A DNA stretch of 37,800 bases from Lachnospiraceae bacterium (GTDB lineage Bacteria > Bacillota > Clostridia > Lachnospirales > Lachnospiraceae): NCBI GenBank assembly GCA_016282435.1, contig JAEEKN010000190.1, positions 1 through 37,800 of the forward strand, read 5' to 3'. Positions 35,527 through 37,800 of this stretch are shown here, one piece after another. The notes under the pieces were generated by a model. The model had not been told where the DNA came from, did no database searches, and saw only the letters and a program-made list of their open reading frames with translations. A program made the position numbers and the translations under genes. The first letter of the stretch is position 1. Every line of letters begins with the position of its first letter.

Positions 35527-35568
35527 AGAACAAAAGCGGGAGGTGTGAAATCCTTCCGCTTTTGTTCT
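35527..35568 (+). terminator. Terminator of hisA-hisIE-lar
   Basis: The 17-base arms 35527-35543 and 35552-35568 pair, with one G-T wobble, around the 8-base loop TGTGAAAT. The stem includes AGAACAAAAGCGG. The tail is CTATCTATTTATT, moderately T-rich. It is eight bases after the lar stop. Confidence 0.8.
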
Positions 35569-35665
35569 CTATCTATTTATTCGGCAAATGTGAAGTATAA
35601 TCCGTATCTCTGTGTGTGCTGTCTGAATTCACATTAGTTTACATATAGCTTTTTTATATAGTTTA

Positions 35666-35674
35666 TGATATAAT
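35666..35674 (+). promoter_or_regulatory. Extended -10 promoter element before the lipoprotein gene
   Basis: TGATATAAT has a perfect -10 with the TGn extension; no good -35 is at the right distance. The start would fall near 35681, so the tandem repeats would lie in the transcript leader. Confidence 0.5.
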
Positions 35675-35754
35675 GGTATATGAAGGCGAAGCAAGGTATA
35701 TGAATGTGGAGTATGGTGTGTGAACACGAAGCATAGAATATGAATGCGGAGTTT
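35675..35754 (+). repeat. Four tandem imperfect 20-bp repeats in the lipoprotein leader
   Basis: Units start at 35675, 35695, 35715 and 35735, each like GGTATATGAATGCGGAGTAT. Variation is mostly A/G and C/T: GAAGGCGAAGCAA, GAATGTGGAGTAT, GAACACGAAGCAT and GAATGCGGAGTTT. No spacer separates them, so this is not a CRISPR. The array ends 68 bases before the start codon. Confidence 0.7.
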
Positions 35755-35822
35755 GGTACGCAGAATAACTTGGGCGGAACGAATGAAGGGCTCAAATATA
35801 GGCTCGTATAGGAGAACATTTT

Positions 35823-37490
35823 ATGAGAAGATTAGGTATTAAAGGTATTGTGGCATTACTGATACTGATCTGCGCGGCGTGCATATGCTGTGGCTGCAGT
35901 TCGAATGTTGATTTTCAGGATCCCCTTGTAGAACGATGTGTACGGGAAGCGTTGGGAAAGGGTGAGAAAGATCCTGTCACAAAAAAAGAATGTGCCGATC
36001 TAAAGGAATTGAAGATCGACTGTGATAAGGGTCAGACCCTCATATGGGATAATGTCAGACTCTCGTATCTGCGTGGAAACTATGTGGATCTGTCAGATAT
36101 GAAGTACCTTACAGGGCTCACTTCTTTGGAAATCAATAATAATTCGGCGTATGATATGCTGGCAAATCTGGATGCAGTAACAAACTGTAAGAAGCTGAAT
36201 AAGCTGTCTTTTAATGATAATTCATCTGAAACAAGTACGTTCTGGGACTGGAAGTATACCCTGAAAGACTATGAAAAAATCATTCAGCAGTTACCCGAGC
36301 TAAAAACCTTAAGCCTCGATATCACATATCCCGATGAACTTCTGGAATGGATCAGGGGAGAGAAAAAGGATCTGGTAATAGAAAGAAGAGAAGAATACAA
36401 TTATAATCCCATAAGAGTTCTATATCCTGTGGACACCGAGGGCGTATATCCCTTGACATCCTATGAGCAAATACCGGAAGACATCGAAGACCTCGTACTT
36501 ATTGAGATCGGATCAGCAGAAGTGGATTTTAATTTCTTCAAAAAATTCAAAAATTTAAGATCCCTTGTTCTGAGCGGAGTATTCAATATTTACAATGAAG
36601 CGACAAAAATGCTCCCGGATGAAGAACTGTTCGAGGTCAAAAACATTGAAGCCATAAAAGAAAACACGAATCTGTATTCGTTAACAATCAGCGGAGCAAG
36701 AGGCGATTTCAACGGTATCAGTGAACTGAACGGATTAAAGGAACTGGCTATAGTATCGAGCCGCGTGAATGACACTTCTTTTATATCAAAACTCGATAAT
36801 CTGAGGGAACTGACATTTTATAGCAATGTTTCAAACGGATTTTCTGAGAATCTGAAGAAAAACATAAAGAAAAAGTCCCATTTGAAATTTATGAATGTAA
36901 ATTCATTTGATTTTGAGGACACCGCATGGCTCTCGGACCTTCCGTCACTGGAAGCAATAAAATTCCCATTCTCCAGTCCGATGACGTTCTTTGGAGAGAC
37001 TGGTTTTCCTACGAAGCTTCTGGAAGGCCTTAAAAATTGTAAGAATGTAAAGTATCTGGCTGCATATTTTATGATGGATGATAAAAACTTAGATATTTCT
37101 TCACTCATGAATATGGATCAGCTTCAGTATGTATATATCTGGAAAAATAATGAGGATGTCATAGGAGTTGAGAAATTAGCAGGTAAAAAGGGACTTAAGT
37201 CGCTGGTATTAAGCACTAAAGAAGTAGCTGAGATAAATAAATGGCTGCAGACCGGAGCAGAAAATGAAAGCCTGGGTAGACTTTTGCTCGGAGACTATGT
37301 AAAATACTATGGTTTTTACGATGCATACCGTGCACGGAGCGGAGAAGAATGGTTACGGTCACTGTTCACCCCGGCTAAGGAAGGATTCAGGAAATGCTAC
37401 GATAATCATATCTTATGCGGCGGATATGACAGACTGATCTATCTTTACGGATCGTTGGAAGGTATCGAAGACTTTTTGAACGATACGTGA
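35823..37490 (+). CDS. Lipoprotein with leucine-rich-repeat-like segments
   Basis: The 555 residues begin with a basic MRRLGIKG and a hydrophobic core (9-22) ending in a Cys-rich ACICCGCSS; a lipobox Cys, most likely Cys25, would be the lipidation site, placing it on the outer face of the membrane. The rest has irregular repeats of 20-25 residues with L-x-x-L-x-I/L spacing, such as TGLTSLEINNNSAYD, KKLNKLSFNDNS, KNLRSLVLSGVF and NGLKELAIVSSRV, typical of a leucine-rich-repeat surface protein. There is no catalytic motif that I recognise. GGAGAA (35811-35816) is six bases before the ATG. It is transcribed alone and is likely accessory. Confidence 0.8.
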   Translation: MRRLGIKGIVALLILICAACICCGCSSNVDFQDPLVERCVREALGKGEKDPVTKKECADLKELKIDCDKGQTLIWDNVRLSYLRGNYVDLSDMKYLTGLTSLEINNNSAYDMLANLDAVTNCKKLNKLSFNDNSSETSTFWDWKYTLKDYEKIIQQLPELKTLSLDITYPDELLEWIRGEKKDLVIERREEYNYNPIRVLYPVDTEGVYPLTSYEQIPEDIEDLVLIEIGSAEVDFNFFKKFKNLRSLVLSGVFNIYNEATKMLPDEELFEVKNIEAIKENTNLYSLTISGARGDFNGISELNGLKELAIVSSRVNDTSFISKLDNLRELTFYSNVSNGFSENLKKNIKKKSHLKFMNVNSFDFEDTAWLSDLPSLEAIKFPFSSPMTFFGETGFPTKLLEGLKNCKNVKYLAAYFMMDDKNLDISSLMNMDQLQYVYIWKNNEDVIGVEKLAGKKGLKSLVLSTKEVAEINKWLQTGAENESLGRLLLGDYVKYYGFYDAYRARSGEEWLRSLFTPAKEGFRKCYDNHILCGGYDRLIYLYGSLEGIEDFLNDT

Positions 37491-37800
37491 TAAAAATATA
37501 ATTTTGTATATGATCAGAAGTTGGCAGGATTGTATAGCACGATCATCGGTCAGAAATAAAATCATAGCCGTGATCAGTATATATTTACTTAAAAAAATAT
37601 AGCATTTTTATATAAAATATGCTATAATGATATTGTGGAGTTGTAAATTATAATGATTTATGGAAGACTAACTATTAAAAGTCAAGAGAAAAAATGAGAA
37701 ATCTATAAAAATCCAAAAAGATATTTGCACGAATTTACAAATATAAAAAAATGTACGACAAAAAGAGCATCTTTATTGGTGCTCGCAAAAGAGATGTTGA
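37491..37800. other. Intergenic region with a palindrome and an extended -10 promoter
   Basis: A near-perfect palindrome spans 37598-37626: TATAGCAT, then TTTTATATAAAA, one extra T, then ATGCTATA. Its right arm overlaps TGCTATAAT (37620-37628), an extended -10 promoter facing right. Further on, ATATTTG (37721-37727) pairs with CAAATAT (37738-37744). The rest is A/T-rich without a clear gene until the possible start at 37751. Confidence 0.55.
37751..37800 (+). CDS. Possible start of a gene that runs off the window
   Basis: From ATG 37751 an open frame beginning MYDKKSIFIGARKRDV continues to the window edge. The frame is also open upstream to 37709. There is no Shine-Dalgarno site before the ATG, so the start is doubtful. 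The family cannot be told from 16 residues. Confidence 0.25.
   Translation, partial: MYDKKSIFIGARKRDV

Noticed and set aside
35675-35754. CRISPR-like array
   Set aside because: The 20-bp units abut without spacers and no cas genes are present.

Overview
The window looks like chromosomal DNA of a low-to-moderate G+C Firmicute, most likely a Lachnospiraceae member of the Butyrivibrio/Pseudobutyrivibrio type. I infer this from gene content and style, not from a search: strong AGGAGG-type ribosome sites, TTGACA/TATAAT promoters, short-form HisG with HisZ, RecU, tandem LytR-CpsA-Psr proteins, a large 2-hydroxyacyl-CoA dehydratase activase and a cytoplasmic GH115 glucuronidase typical of gut or rumen fibre degraders.

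Layout. 1-1652: the end of an unknown gene, then hisH-hisF and a clear terminator. 1653-2006: a non-coding, hairpin-rich interval. 2007-6290 (minus): a two-ASKHA-domain acyl-CoA dehydratase activase. 6559-13198: GH115, a small zinc-finger membrane protein, polA and coaE. 13298-16155: an FtsA-like actin-fold protein with an unusual C-terminal half, then a WalJ-type metallo-hydrolase. 16225-21628: an ACT/UPF0210 pair, two LCP cell-wall ligases and a small alarmone synthetase. 21629-22284: a 656-base gene-free interval packed with structured repeats, including a MITE-like element with 16-bp terminal inverted repeats and an 8-bp target duplication. 22285-27819: RNA modification genes (rsmF-like, rsuA-like, rluA-like), a HAD phosphatase, a membrane protein and recU, with further copies of one intergenic repeat. 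27949-35519: two more histidine clusters (hisZ-hisG-hisD-hisB and hisA-hisIE-lar) separated by tmcAL on the other strand. 35823-37490: a lipoprotein with leucine-rich-repeat-like segments, then a promoter/palindrome region running off the window.

Histidine biosynthesis is the main pathway. Three separate clusters supply HisZ/G (step 1), HisIE (steps 2-3), HisA (4), HisH/F (5), HisB (6) and HisD (last two oxidations). The histidinol-phosphate aminotransferase (hisC) and histidinol-phosphate phosphatase are not in the window. HisIE carries an extra N-terminal HisF-like barrel in which both catalytic aspartates appear to be asparagine.

The least-described features are the intergenic elements: a family of about 77-nt two-hairpin repeats (three copies, one expanded by a 77-nt insert with two long hairpins), the MITE-like element, four tandem 20-bp repeats in the lipoprotein leader and the structured interval after hisF. 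No CRISPR array, rRNA, tRNA or transposase gene was found.
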